Source of the DNA: Intestinimonas massiliensis (ex Afouda et al. 2020) | Lineage (GTDB): Bacteria > Bacillota > Clostridia > Oscillospirales > Oscillospiraceae | Reading direction: 5' to 3' | Assembly (NCBI RefSeq): GCF_001244995.1 | Contig: NZ_LN869529.1 | Location: forward strand, 2,188,957 to 2,252,956 | DNA: 64,000 nucleotides | Shown: positions 8,612 to 18,095 of the stretch, piece by piece | Layout: every line of letters starts with the position of its first letter | Numbering within the stretch: position 1 is the stretch's first letter | Made by a program: the position numbers and the translations under genes | The notes under the pieces: model-generated | What the model saw: the letters and a program-made list of their open reading frames with translations, nothing else | What the model was told of the DNA's origin: nothing | The model's database searches: none

Positions 8612-9706
8612 ATGAAATTAGGCATCGTGGGTCTGCCCAACGTGGGCAAATCGACCCTGTTCAACGCCATCACCAACGCGGGCGTCGAGTCCGCCAACTA
8701 CCCCTTCTGCACCATCGACCCCAACGTGGGCGTGGTGGCCGTCCCCGACAGCCGCCTGGACTGGCTTTCCGCCTTCCATAAGCCCAAAAAGACCACCCCC
8801 GCCGTGGTGGAGTTTGTGGACATCGCCGGTCTGGTGAAGGGCGCCTCCAAGGGCGAGGGTCTGGGCAACAAGTTCCTGTCCAACATCCGGGCCACCGACG
8901 CCATCGTTCACGTGGTCCGCTGCTTCGACGACCCCAACGTCATCCATGTGGAGGGCTCCACAGACCCCCTGCGTGACATTCAGATCATTGATATCGAGCT
9001 CATCATGGCCGATATGGAGATGGTCCAGCGCCGCATCGACAAGTGCTCCAAGGCCGGCCGGACCGGCGATAAGAAGGCCGCCCACGAAGCGGAGGTCTTC
9101 CAGGGCCTCCAGGACTGGCTCAACGAGGGCAGGTCCGCCCGCTCCTACGAGTGCGACGAGGACGACGCCGCCCTCATCGCCACCTCCGAGCTTCTCAGCC
9201 TCAAGCCCATCATCTACGCCGCCAACCTGGACGAGGCGGGCTTCTCCGACTACCAGAACAACGCCTACTACCAGCAGGTGGCGGGTGTGGCCGCCGCCGA
9301 GGGCGCGCAGGTCATCCCCGTCTGCGCCCAGTTGGAGGCCGAGATCGCCCAGTTGGAGCCCGACGAGAAAAAGCTGTTTCTGGACGACCTGGGCATCCCC
9401 GAGTCCGGCCTGGACCGGCTCATCAAGGCCAGCTATGCCCTGCTGGGCCTCATCTCCTTCCTCACCGCCGGCGAGGACGAGTGCCGGGCCTGGACCATCC
9501 AAAAGGGTACCAAGGCGCCCCAGGCCGCCGGTAAGATCCACACCGACTTCGAGCGGGGCTTCATCCGGGCCGAGGTGGTCTCCTTCGACGACCTGGTAGC
9601 CAATGGCAGCATGAACGCCGCCAAGGAAAAGGGCCTGGTCCGCAGCGAGGGCAAGGACTATGTCATGCAGGACGGGGATATTGTCCTCTTCCGCTTCAAC
9701 GTGTAA
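8612..9706 (+). CDS. ychF: Redox-regulated ATPase/GTPase YchF (Obg family)
   Basis: YchF is a conserved cytoplasmic P-loop NTPase, usually ATP-preferring, that binds ribosomes and modulates oxidative-stress responses and translation. The 364 residues match the family length. The G1 motif GLPNVGKST is at 7-15, followed by [12 protein letters not shown], the G3 region [14 protein letters not shown], and a C-terminal TGS domain (about 275-362) with [14 protein letters not shown] and a [17 protein letters not shown] ending. The ATG follows AAGAGGG. It is monocistronic, with its own promoter and a strong terminator. Confidence 0.97.
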   Translation: MKLGIVGLPNVGKSTLFNAITNAGVESANYPFCTIDPNVGVVAVPDSRLDWLSAFHKPKKTTPAVVEFVDIAGLVKGASKGEGLGNKFLSNIRATDAIVHVVRCFDDPNVIHVEGSTDPLRDIQIIDIELIMADMEMVQRRIDKCSKAGRTGDKKAAHEAEVFQGLQDWLNEGRSARSYECDEDDAALIATSELLSLKPIIYAANLDEAGFSDYQNNAYYQQVAGVAAAEGAQVIPVCAQLEAEIAQLEPDEKKLFLDDLGIPESGLDRLIKASYALLGLISFLTAGEDECRAWTIQKGTKAPQAAGKIHTDFERGFIRAEVVSFDDLVANGSMNAAKEKGLVRSEGKDYVMQDGDIVLFRFNV

Positions 9707-9712
9707 TCGCTT

Positions 9713-9762
9713 AAAAAGGACCGGGGCGTCCGTCCAGTGGACGGACGCCCCGGTCCTTTTTT
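9713..9762. terminator. Strong bidirectional terminator after ychF
   Basis: A perfect 18-base stem (GGACCGGGGCGTCCGTCC with its complement) closes an AGTG loop, flanked by an A-run and a T-run, so it can end transcription from both directions. It also overlaps the stop codon region of the minus-strand gene at 9761. Confidence 0.9.
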
Positions 9763-10051
9763 ACTGCTTCCAGTACAGGCAGTAGCTGACGTGGGTCTGG
9801 CCCAGATAGACCCACACCGTGTCCCCCATATCCAGCTTTTCCTCAAAGACCAGGTCGGGGACAAACAGCTTCAGCGAGGTGCCCTTCATACCGGTGCGGA
9901 TGTTTTTGCCCTCCGGCGTGGGCTGTGCCCGGAAGGCCTCTACCTGAGCGGGCAGATCGGGCAGCTTCACCTTCCGGCTGAACTCCGGCAGGAAACGCTC
10001 CGCCTCCACATAGACCACGTGCTCGGGCTCCTTGAACCAGTTGACATTCAC
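9761..10051 (-). CDS. Hypothetical protein (96 residues) downstream of the cobalamin-riboswitch gene
   Basis: I do not recognise this 96-residue protein. It begins MNVNWFKEPEHVVYVEAERF and ends THVSYCLYWKQ, with several beta-strand-like stretches (TSLKLFVPDLVF, TVWVYLGQTHVSYCLYW) and no signal peptide or membrane segment. I chose GTG 10051 because AAAGGAG sits 8 bases upstream on the minus strand; longer in-frame ATG starts would place that site inside the gene. It begins 66 bases after the stop of the riboswitch-controlled surface protein with no terminator between, so it may be in the same transcript. Confidence 0.7.
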   Translation of the reverse strand: MNVNWFKEPEHVVYVEAERFLPEFSRKVKLPDLPAQVEAFRAQPTPEGKNIRTGMKGTSLKLFVPDLVFEEKLDMGDTVWVYLGQTHVSYCLYWKQ

Positions 10052-10117
10052 GGTGATCGCTCCTTTCCCCTCCATAAAGGCCTCTCTGCAAAGCAATGCC
10101 TGCCGCTCCCTTTTGCT

Positions 10118-13100
10118 TCATCGGACCATGAGGCCCACCAGGCGCTCCAGAACGGCGGCCACCTCGGCGCGGCTGGCATTCCCGGCGGGGTCCAGCCGCC
10201 CGCCGTCCTTTCCGGTCAGCAGGCCGGTGGCCAAGGCCCAGGACAGGGCCTCCTCCGCCCACCCGGCGCGCTCGGCGCCGTCGGCAAAGGCGGTGAGCGG
10301 CTGCCGGGCGGAGGTATCCAGGCCGGCGTACCCGGCATAGCGGTAGAGCATGGCGGCCAGTTCCTGCCGGGTGATGGAGCGCTCCGGGGCAAAGGCCCCG
10401 CCGGAGACCCCGTTGGCGATGCCTGCCTCTGCCGCCCAGGCGGCGGCCGAGGCGTACCAAGCCTCGACCGCCACGTCGGAGAAGGCCGCCTCAGCCCCCT
10501 CCGGCTGGCCCTCCAGGCGGTAGAGCACCGTCACCAGCATGGCCCGGGTCAGCACCCCGTCGGGGTCGAAGCGGTCGCCGCCCACCCCCTGGAGCAGCCC
10601 GCGGGAGGCGGCGAAGGCCACCGCTTCCGCCCCCCAGTATCCGTCGGGCACGTCGACGAAGGTCTCTGCCCCTCGGATCAGGGCCACGGAGGCCGAGCCG
10701 GGCAGCAGCAGATAGGCGGTGCCGTTCGCCACCAGGGATTTTTTCAGCGGGGCGGCGGCGTCATCCGCCCCCACCAGTGCGGGCACCAGCCCCGCCTCCG
10801 CGGCGGGGAAGGCGACCCGGATGCCGCCGGGCAGGGTCTCCACCGGCTTGCCGTCCACCAAGACGGCGACGGTCCGGACCCCGTCCGCCCCCTGTCCCAC
10901 CGACACCGACACCGTCCGGCCGCCTGCGTCGGCCAGTGCGGCCAGCGCCCGGCTGGAGAGGTCCACCTGCGCCAGTCCGGTCTCAATCCTCAGGCCGACC
11001 CCGGTCTCCCCGGCCAGCCGCTCCACCGCCGTCCGGGGCAGCTCCACGGTGACCTGGTCCGCCCGTCCCGAGACGTCGGGCCGGATGATAACACACCCTG
11101 CGCCGCCGTTCTGGGCGGCGTCCAAAGCGGCGCGAATCTCTTTTTCCGTCACCGCCGCCTTGGCCTCGCCGGTTTTGTCTGCCACCGCCTGAGGCTCCAG
11201 AACGGCGCTGGTGTCCGCCGCCCCTGCCGAGGAGCTGCCGCCCCAGGACTCCGAGCCGTACTCGTCGTGGTAATTGTCAGTGTAGAACCAGATCACCTTG
11301 GCATCCCGCGTCAGCGAATAATCCCGGCAGCCGATGTCGGCGGTGGTGCCGTTGACCATATACAGCCAGCCGGAATCCTTGCTGCCGTGCCCGAACTCCT
11401 CCTCGTCTCCAATGGAGCTGATGTACCCCGGCGTGCTCTCCACATAGTCCACCCCCGCCTGGGTCAGGGCGGCGTCCAGGGCGTCGAACACCGACTGACC
11501 GGCCCGCAGCGCCACAGACTCGTCAGCCAGGACCACCTGATAGGCCGAGGCGTTGTGCTTATAGGTGTATTTTCCGCCGCAGGCGCTGTCGTCGTGGGTC
11601 AGCACCTTGACGGAGACAGTGATGCTCCTGCCGCTGTCTGCGCCGGGCGCGGCGGCCAGCGAGACGCTGATCTTCTGGCCCGTGTGGGCCTCAGCCTGGG
11701 CCTCCGTCACGGTAAAGGAGCCGGTCTTGCCCACATACCCGCTCTTGCTCACGGTGTAGGTGTAGGTCCCGGCGGGCAGGTCATAGCGGAAGGGAGCCGC
11801 CGGCGTCTGCTCCGTCTCCTCCCGCAGGACGGTCACCGCCGCGTCATCCGGGATGACCGCGAAGGTCACCGGGCCGTGTTGGGCCCAGGTGGCCTCGGCC
11901 GTCTCCATGGCCCGGTCGGAGAAGTCAAACAGCCGGAAGGGCAGCCCCGTCTCCCCGTACCGGAGGGCGGCGATCAGGCCGCGGAAGCCCTGCTCGGTGG
12001 AGAAGGAGTTGGACGTGGGCCGGAAGCCATCCAGGGTGTCGCTGACATAGGTCAGCAGTCCGTCCACCAGGGAGGGCTGGCCCTCGCCTGCCGTCACTTC
12101 GGCAGGGTCGATACCCAGCGCGGCAAAGGCCATGGCGGCCAGGCCGGTGGAGGCGGCGTTCCCCATGCCGCCGTCCGCCCCCTGGCAGGCCCGCACCTTG
12201 GCCAGGGCCCCGTCCACGGCCTCCTTCACCAGAGCGTTGCCGTCACAGTAGGGGGCCAGCGCCAGCAGCATGGGCGTGGCCCCGTCGGGGCCCCAGGATG
12301 TATTGCCCCAGGAGTCCTGGCTGTCCACCGCCGCCTGGATCAGGTAATCCATCTGCGCCTGGGTGGCGTAGCCCTCCCCCTGCTGGAGCGCCAGAATGAC
12401 GTAGGGCAGGGTATACGGATTGGTCACGCTGGCAGCCTTGCCGTCCACCAGGGCCGTCAGCTTGGCCACCACGTCCACCTCCCGCAGGTCGGCGGTAACG
12501 GTCTTCCGGGCGTCGTAGCCCAGGGCCCGCAGGGCAATGATGTATTTGGCCAGATCGCCGGGCGCGTCGGTAGCGTCAGCCTTGGCCAGGAAGGTATCCA
12601 GGCAGGCCTGCACCTGGTCCGCGGACAGTTTGTGGCCGCGGTCCGGCCAGGCGGCGGCATAGGCAGCCAGATCGGCGGCCAGCCAGGGGCCATTGCCGTC
12701 GCCCGCCACGCCGGAGGCCGCATACCGGGCCGCGATGTTGTCCAGGACCTCCCGGGCCCCAACCGGGGTGACCGTCACTGTAAATATCTTAGTCAGGCTT
12801 TCCAGCCCCGCAGCCGAAAGGGTGGCTGTCAGTGTAACGGTCTGCTCCTTGGCCCCCCGCCGGACCACGCCGCTGCCGCTTATAACATCCGGTGCGCTGG
12901 ATGTCCAGGTAATGGAGGACAGCCCGCTGGCCCCGGTCTCCGGTAGATCCAGGTCCGCAGAGACCTCCACCGTGCTGTCGCCGCCCCCCAGCCGCAGGGC
13001 ATCCCGGTCCGCCTCCAGCTCGGCTGCGGTCAGGGCACGGCTGATCCGGACGGTGTAGGTTTTGGCGGACAGCCCAGTGCCCTCCGGCGGTTCTACCACC

Positions 13101-14158
13101 ATTCGCAGCACGTTGACCGTGCCGCTCCAATCCAGGTCCCTGAGTATAATCCAGCTATCCCCCTGCTGGCCTGTGACCTGCGCCGCCGGCTCCGCAGCCT
13201 CTCCCAAATAGATGGAGACCACCGCATTCCCAGAGGCGCGGGCTGCCTTCACCTTGACCATTGACAGCGTGGTGGGAAAATCGTAGAGGGCGTATTCTGT
13301 CTCTGCGGGATCAAAGTCTATGGACCCGGTGTAGCTCTCCATCAGGTCCGTCACGACCAAACTGGTCAGCTCGTTGGCCGGGCTGGGCTGCATCGCTGCG
13401 GCCAGGGCTGCCGCAGCCTTGATCAGTTTGTCGGCGTCCGAGCCGGGGCCATAGAGGGCGCTCCCCTTCTCCGCGACATACTCCAGCCAGAGCCCCATAT
13501 AGGTCTCATCCAGCCCGCCGATCAGCGTTTCAGCTTCCGCAACGGCCTGCTCCAGAGCCGCTTTTTCCGGGTCGGAAAAGGCGGAGGTGTCCCATGCCTT
13601 GGCCTGCTCCAGGGCGGTCCGGGCCTCGTCCAGCGCATCTAGGAACTCGTAATCGTAATAGTGCATGGCATTCCCGCTCCAGACCCCATAGAGGCTGTAG
13701 CGGAAGGTATACGTATCCCCTTCTGTAACCGGATCTGCTCCGATGCCGGCCGGGGCGTCAAAGTCGCCATTGATGGCATAGGACCAGCCGGGGTACTGAA
13801 AGCTCCCCTCCTGGACCTCGGTCCCCAGCGTCTCGTTGATGGCGCTGATGCCCGATACCCAGCCGATGCCCGTCACAAAGCCCTTGTCCAGCCCAACGAT
13901 ATCCAGTCCCTGGTCCTTCTGGGCCTGGGTCAGCACATCCTTTACGGTGGACCCGGCCGGCACCGTCACTGTCACCGGTCCTGGCAACGGCGACTGCACG
14001 CCCAACTCCGCCAGCATTTCCGGCTCTGCAACGGCGCGGATATTGACCTCCAGTGTGACCGTCACGTCCTCCGCCGCAAAGGCGGCGGCGGGCAGCAGAC
14101 TCAGGGTCAGCACCAGCGCCACCAGCAGAGCCAAAGCCTTTTTCATCCTGTTTTTCAT
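10118..14158 (-). CDS. SLH-anchored surface protein with two transcobalamin-like (DUF4430) domains and an alpha/alpha-toroid
   Basis: The 1346-residue protein is predicted to be secreted and wall-anchored. In order I see a signal peptide (1-29), a DUF4430-type domain (about 31-158, with GWSYAING), a helical stretch (165-256), a beta-sandwich (263-375), an Ig-like domain (377-464), an alpha/alpha-toroid of prenyltransferase/squalene-cyclase type (about 468-745, with ASTGLAAMAFAALG and STEQGFRGLIAALRYG), a PEGA-like domain (760-835), a second DUF4430 (845-965, SGWLYMVNG), a linker and three SLH repeats (1165-1346). DUF4430 is known to resemble the C-terminal domain of animal transcobalamin/intrinsic factor, whose N-terminal domain is an alpha/alpha barrel. 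A cobalamin riboswitch precedes it. Cobalamin binding is inference. The ATG follows AAAGGAGAG. Confidence 0.88.
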   Translation of the reverse strand: MKNRMKKALALLVALVLTLSLLPAAAFAAEDVTVTLEVNIRAVAEPEMLAELGVQSPLPGPVTVTVPAGSTVKDVLTQAQKDQGLDIVGLDKGFVTGIGWVSGISAINETLGTEVQEGSFQYPGWSYAINGDFDAPAGIGADPVTEGDTYTFRYSLYGVWSGNAMHYYDYEFLDALDEARTALEQAKAWDTSAFSDPEKAALEQAVAEAETLIGGLDETYMGLWLEYVAEKGSALYGPGSDADKLIKAAAALAAAMQPSPANELTSLVVTDLMESYTGSIDFDPAETEYALYDFPTTLSMVKVKAARASGNAVVSIYLGEAAEPAAQVTGQQGDSWIILRDLDWSGTVNVLRMVVEPPEGTGLSAKTYTVRISRALTAAELEADRDALRLGGGDSTVEVSADLDLPETGASGLSSITWTSSAPDVISGSGVVRRGAKEQTVTLTATLSAAGLESLTKIFTVTVTPVGAREVLDNIAARYAASGVAGDGNGPWLAADLAAYAAAWPDRGHKLSADQVQACLDTFLAKADATDAPGDLAKYIIALRALGYDARKTVTADLREVDVVAKLTALVDGKAASVTNPYTLPYVILALQQGEGYATQAQMDYLIQAAVDSQDSWGNTSWGPDGATPMLLALAPYCDGNALVKEAVDGALAKVRACQGADGGMGNAASTGLAAMAFAALGIDPAEVTAGEGQPSLVDGLLTYVSDTLDGFRPTSNSFSTEQGFRGLIAALRYGETGLPFRLFDFSDRAMETAEATWAQHGPVTFAVIPDDAAVTVLREETEQTPAAPFRYDLPAGTYTYTVSKSGYVGKTGSFTVTEAQAEAHTGQKISVSLAAAPGADSGRSITVSVKVLTHDDSACGGKYTYKHNASAYQVVLADESVALRAGQSVFDALDAALTQAGVDYVESTPGYISSIGDEEEFGHGSKDSGWLYMVNGTTADIGCRDYSLTRDAKVIWFYTDNYHDEYGSESWGGSSSAGAADTSAVLEPQAVADKTGEAKAAVTEKEIRAALDAAQNGGAGCVIIRPDVSGRADQVTVELPRTAVERLAGETGVGLRIETGLAQVDLSSRALAALADAGGRTVSVSVGQGADGVRTVAVLVDGKPVETLPGGIRVAFPAAEAGLVPALVGADDAAAPLKKSLVANGTAYLLLPGSASVALIRGAETFVDVPDGYWGAEAVAFAASRGLLQGVGGDRFDPDGVLTRAMLVTVLYRLEGQPEGAEAAFSDVAVEAWYASAAAWAAEAGIANGVSGGAFAPERSITRQELAAMLYRYAGYAGLDTSARQPLTAFADGAERAGWAEEALSWALATGLLTGKDGGRLDPAGNASRAEVAAVLERLVGLMVR

Positions 14159-14196
14159 CGCGCTCTCTCCTTTTTCGTCTGGGCGGAGCCCGCCCA

Positions 14197-14235
14197 AAAT
14201 ATAAAATGCCGCGGCAAGCATATGCTTGCCACGGC
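14197..14235 (-). terminator. Riboswitch expression-platform terminator
   Basis: A 28-base inverted repeat (14208-14235; arms GCCGTGGCAAGCAT / ATGCTTGCCGCGGC with one mismatch) is followed on the minus strand by ATTTTATATTTT. It lies between the cobalamin aptamer and the gene start at 14158. A second small hairpin (GGGCGG-AGC-CCGCCC, 14181-14195) lies just before the ribosome-binding site. Confidence 0.8.
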
Positions 14236-14286
14236 CGTTTTTCCGCAACACCAGAGCCCCGTCCCTCCACGGGGCGGGTCGTTTTT

Positions 14287-14465
14287 GTAGGTCTTCTGAC
14301 TTGCGTTTAGGGAGCGTCTGCTCCTGCGCCCGCATCCCGCCTTCCCAGGTCTCCCCAGTGACTGGCTTTCGCCAACGGATGCGGCCTCCACGCTTACAGC
14401 GGCGGTTACCGTCCGGTCTGCACGGTCTCCCGTGTTCCGGTTCCCTTGTCCATCTCTCCCGGTGC
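14287..14465 (-). promoter_or_regulatory. Cobalamin (B12) riboswitch
   Basis: The minus strand carries the conserved cobalamin aptamer boxes in order: AAGGGAACCGG, then CCGCCGCTGTAAGC, then GCCAGTCACTGGG (14354-14366), then TGGGAAGGCGGG, then the B12-box AAGTCAGAAGACCTAC (14287-14302). A terminator hairpin follows before the coding start. In this class ligand binding normally turns expression off, so the surface protein should be made when cobalamin is scarce. The boundaries are approximate. Confidence 0.93.
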
Positions 14466-14570
14466 CGGGCCAGGGCCCACGCCCCGAAAGAGCCACAAGA
14501 ACATCTCTTTTTTCTTTTTCAATTGTCGGTCCAAGCGGGATGGGCCCAGAAGAGCCATCCATCCTTTTCC

Positions 14571-14599
14571 AGTATACACAGTCTGCGAAGGGATGTCAA
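14571..14599 (-). promoter_or_regulatory. Promoter of the cobalamin-riboswitch transcript
   Basis: A perfect -35 TTGACA (14594-14599) and a -10 TATACT (14571-14576) are separated by 17 bases, beginning 16 bases after the antiporter operon's last stop codon. The leader is about 400 bases long and contains the riboswitch. Confidence 0.85.
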
Positions 14600-14615
14600 T
14601 GCCCTTTTGCGCCGC

Positions 14616-16565
14616 CTAGACCAGCAGAATATACAGCAGCATGGCGACCAATCCCACTCCCGCCAGCAGCAGGTCGAAGGAGAAGGTCTCCCCCACCAGG
14701 AACCGCCGGGGCTTGCGCTCATATGCGCCGAAATTCTCATCGTGCTTAGGCACAAAGATGCCGGGAGCCTTGGTAAAGAGGATGCGCTCCCCCAGAAAGA
14801 CAATGACGTCCCCCACCGAGGCCGCGGCCCGGGCGCAGAAGGCGCCCAGGAAGGCCAGGGCATTCAGGGCGGGCCGGTACACCAGCTCCTCCAGGTCCAG
14901 CCTCTGCGGCCAGCGGTTGAGGTAGACCTCCCCGCCGCTCTCCCGCCGCATCAGTAGCCCCCGGATGACCGCCAGATAGACCAGCGCGCCGATGCCCAGT
15001 GAGATGCAGGCCCCCTTCAGATTGGTCAGGGAGAAGTAGTGGAGGGTCTCCTCCAGGTGGTCGCCGTGCAGGAACTCCGCCGCCCAGACGGCGATGGGCT
15101 GCATGGTAAGGGAGGGGGTCACGCCCAGCGCCAGCAGCACCCCCGCCCCGCCGGTCAGGGCCGCCGCCGTGCCCGCAGACCAGTAGGGCTTCGGCGCCGC
15201 GTGCTGGCCCCGGGCCTTGGGGGAGAGAAAGATGCACACAAAGAGCTTGGTCATATAGGCTGCCGTCAGGCCGCCGGAGATCAGGAACAGCCACTCCACC
15301 ACACGGTAGACTCCGGCGTCCAGACCCGCGTGGGTCAGGGCGTGGATGTACTCCACAATGCTCTCGTGGAGCAGGGTCTTGCTGACGTATCCGGAGAAGC
15401 CGGGCACCCCGGCGATGGAGCAGGCCCCCACCAGAAAGACCGCCTTGAGCCAGGGCTTGTCGCGGCCCCAGCCCCGGATGTCGTTGAGGTTCAGGGAATG
15501 GGTCCCCAGATAGACCACCCCAGCCGCCACGAAGAGGACCAGCTTGATCAGGGAGTGGTTGAGCATATGCAGAATGGTGCCCCAGGCCGCCAGGGCGTTC
15601 TCCCCGCTGAGGAGGCCCTGCATGGCCACTCCCACCAGGATAAAGCCGATCTGGGACATGGATGAGCAGGCCAGAGTCCGCTTCAGGTCCACTGAGAAGA
15701 CGGCCAGCACCGCCCCCAGCACCATGGTCACTACCCCCAGCAAAAGCACCGCGTCCCCCCAGGGCGCGTCGGCCCGGAACAGGTTCCGGGCGATTACCAG
15801 AATGCCGAACACGCCGCTTTTGGTCAGGATGCCGGACAGCAGGGCCGAGGCCGGGGCCGGCGCCACCGGGTGGGCCTTGGGCAGCCAGATGTGCAGGGGG
15901 AACATGCCCGCCTTGGCTCCGAAGCCCGCCAGGCAGCAGCCTCCCGCCACATAGAGCGGGACCTTCTTCTCCTCCGGCAGGGCGGCGGCCAGGCCGGCCA
16001 GCGCCCCAATCTCCAGGGTGCCCAGCAGGTCGTACAGCAGGAACAGCCCCACCAGCAGGGTCATGCCGCCGATGACCGCCACCGCCAGATAGGTGTTGGC
16101 CGCCCGGAGGGCCTCCGGGGTCTCGTTTTGGGCCACCCACACGTAGGAGGTGAAGGACATCATTTCAAAAAAAACAAAGAGGGTGATGAGGTCAGCCGCC
16201 AGAAAGACCCCCATCAGGGCCCCCAGGGTCAGCAGCCAGAAAAAGTAGTAGCGCTCCTTGTGCGCGGCGGCGGCAAAGTATTCCCGGCTGGCCAGGCCGG
16301 TGGCCAGCCACAAAAAGCCCGCCACCAGGACCAGCAGGGTACGCAGGCTCCCCGCCGCCAACCGCAGTCCCAGGCCGCACACGCCGGGCAGGGCGGCCCC
16401 CGCCCCGTCCGCCGTCAGCAGCAACAGGGCCGCCGCCAGCTCCACAGCGGGCACGATGCGGACATACCAGTCCCGGCCCGCCGGGCTCCGCTTCCCCAGG
16501 GGAAAGACCGCGAAAGCGCCCAGAATAGGGAAAAGCACCAGAAACAGCAGCAGATCGGTTTGCAT
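14616..16565 (-). CDS. Antiporter-like membrane subunit 4 (MrpD/MbhH/NuoL family, C-terminally extended)
   Basis: This 649-residue polytopic protein is one of four proton-conducting-transporter (PF00361-type) subunits in the operon. It has the TM5 glutamate (E134 in FFEMMSFTSYVW), the TM7 lysine (K218 in GFGAKAGMFPLHIWLP) and a TM8 lysine (K249 in SGILTKSG) that carry ions or protons in complex I and Mrp antiporters. About 150 residues follow the core, with further membrane segments and a C-terminal hydrophobic helix, as in NuoL-like proteins. ATG 16565 follows GGGGGGAAGAG. It is the last gene of the ten-gene operon. Confidence 0.88.
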   Translation of the reverse strand: MQTDLLLFLVLFPILGAFAVFPLGKRSPAGRDWYVRIVPAVELAAALLLLTADGAGAALPGVCGLGLRLAAGSLRTLLVLVAGFLWLATGLASREYFAAAAHKERYYFFWLLTLGALMGVFLAADLITLFVFFEMMSFTSYVWVAQNETPEALRAANTYLAVAVIGGMTLLVGLFLLYDLLGTLEIGALAGLAAALPEEKKVPLYVAGGCCLAGFGAKAGMFPLHIWLPKAHPVAPAPASALLSGILTKSGVFGILVIARNLFRADAPWGDAVLLLGVVTMVLGAVLAVFSVDLKRTLACSSMSQIGFILVGVAMQGLLSGENALAAWGTILHMLNHSLIKLVLFVAAGVVYLGTHSLNLNDIRGWGRDKPWLKAVFLVGACSIAGVPGFSGYVSKTLLHESIVEYIHALTHAGLDAGVYRVVEWLFLISGGLTAAYMTKLFVCIFLSPKARGQHAAPKPYWSAGTAAALTGGAGVLLALGVTPSLTMQPIAVWAAEFLHGDHLEETLHYFSLTNLKGACISLGIGALVYLAVIRGLLMRRESGGEVYLNRWPQRLDLEELVYRPALNALAFLGAFCARAAASVGDVIVFLGERILFTKAPGIFVPKHDENFGAYERKPRRFLVGETFSFDLLLAGVGLVAMLLYILLV

Positions 16566-16579
16566 GTTCTCTTCCCCCC

Positions 16580-18070
16580 TTACAGCAGCCCCTGGCTGAC
16601 CTGGGTCAAAAAGCCGATAACCAGGTTGGAGCACAGGGCCAGCACCACGCCCATGGACGTCAGGAGCACCAGCGGCACGGTCATGGTCTTGTCCGGGTCG
16701 TGGACCTTGGCCAAGGCCTCGGCGTCCAGCTTTCCCACCGGGAAGTAGGCCCGGACCACCACTGTCATCAGATAGAGGGTGGTCAGCAGCGTGGACAAAA
16801 TCAGCGCCCCGATGCCCACGTAGGCCAGTTTGTTCTGGGAGGCCACGGCGGCGGTGGCGATCATCCACTTGCCCGCGAAGCCGCCCAGAGGAGGCAGGCC
16901 GATGAGGGCAAAGGAGGACACGGTGAAAGCGGCGAAGACCACCGGCATCACCCGCCCGAAGTTTTCCAGATCGTAGACGTACTCCCGACCGCTCTTGTGG
17001 AGGATGGCGCCGGCGCAGCAGAACATGGTGATCTTGACCACCGCGTGATAGACCATATGGGTCAGTCCGCCCAGCAGCCCGGCGGGAGTCATGATGGTAA
17101 AGGCGAAAAGGATGTAGGACAGGTTGCTCACCGTGGAGAAGGCCAGCCTCCGCTTCAGGTGGGGGGTGCGCAGGGCCCGGGCGGAGCCGTAGACAATGGT
17201 GACGATGGTGGCCGCCATGACCACCGTCTGGGCCCAGGTGCCCCGGAGAAAGTCGGCCCCGAAGCCGAAGTAGATGAGCCGCATGACGGCGAAGGCGCCC
17301 GCCTTGACCACCGCCACGGCGTGGAGCAGGGCGGAGACCGGGGTGGGGGCCACCGAGGCGTCGGGCAGCCAGCGGTAGAAGGGGTAGATGGCCGCCTTGA
17401 CGCCGAACCCGAGGAAGGCCGCCACAAAGACCACCAGCAGCGTCCGCTCGTTGCCCGCCACCCGGGCGGCGTCCAGAATGCCGCCGTAGGTAAAGTTCAG
17501 GTGGCCCGCGCCGTAGTTGAGCAGGAACACGATGCCGATGAAGGCAAAGGCCGCGCCGGACAGGGAGTAGATGAGGTACTCCCGCCCGGCGTACCGGGCC
17601 TTTTCGTCGGCGGCGTGCATCACCAGGGGCAGGGTGGACAGGGTCAAAAGCTCATAGAACAGGTAGAGGGACAAAAAGTCCTCCGAGTAGGCCACGCCCA
17701 GCACCACGCCGTAGGCCATGAGCCAGAAGGAAAAGAACCGGTTCTCAGAGCCCTCGTGGGACATGTAGTCGATGGCGTACACCGTGATGATGGGCCACAG
17801 GGTGGAGACGATGGTCCCGAACACCATGGACGCCCCGTCGATCCGCAGGGAGATGGAAAACACGTCGTTGAACCGGACCATGATGCAGGCCAGGGCGTCG
17901 CTGCCCTGGACATAGGTGACGCCGATGGCGGCAAAGGAGAGCGCCGAGGTGATCAGCACCGCCGTCATCAGGTAGAGGTTGCGTGTTTTCCGGCTCTCCG
18001 GGTGCAGGATCAGCAGACCCAGGCCCATCAGCACGGGGAAGAGGATGGGCAGATTGAGAAATCGAAGCAT
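16580..18070 (-). CDS. Antiporter-like membrane subunit 3 (MrpD/MbhH/NuoM family)
   Basis: This is a 496-residue integral membrane protein of the NuoL/M/N-MrpD family with about 14 predicted membrane helices. Conserved ion-path residues are present: E140 in LFYELLTLSTLPL, K225 in GFGVKAAIYPFYRWLP, H250 and K256 in SALLHAVAVVKAG. It differs from its three neighbours in loop sequences, for example HEGSENRFF, so the four are diverged paralogs rather than recent duplicates. The start follows AAAGGAGG. It lies 25 bases after subunit 2 and 14 bases before subunit 4. Confidence 0.9.
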   Translation of the reverse strand: MLRFLNLPILFPVLMGLGLLILHPESRKTRNLYLMTAVLITSALSFAAIGVTYVQGSDALACIMVRFNDVFSISLRIDGASMVFGTIVSTLWPIITVYAIDYMSHEGSENRFFSFWLMAYGVVLGVAYSEDFLSLYLFYELLTLSTLPLVMHAADEKARYAGREYLIYSLSGAAFAFIGIVFLLNYGAGHLNFTYGGILDAARVAGNERTLLVVFVAAFLGFGVKAAIYPFYRWLPDASVAPTPVSALLHAVAVVKAGAFAVMRLIYFGFGADFLRGTWAQTVVMAATIVTIVYGSARALRTPHLKRRLAFSTVSNLSYILFAFTIMTPAGLLGGLTHMVYHAVVKITMFCCAGAILHKSGREYVYDLENFGRVMPVVFAAFTVSSFALIGLPPLGGFAGKWMIATAAVASQNKLAYVGIGALILSTLLTTLYLMTVVVRAYFPVGKLDAEALAKVHDPDKTMTVPLVLLTSMGVVLALCSNLVIGFLTQVSQGLL

Positions 18071-18095
18071 GCGTGCGCCTCCTTTCCGGCGGAAT

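Noticed and set aside
9737-12946. 1069-codon open frame on the plus strand
   Set aside because: It is antisense to the riboswitch-controlled surface protein, which has a signal peptide, recognisable domains and a promoter; the plus-strand product has low-complexity composition.
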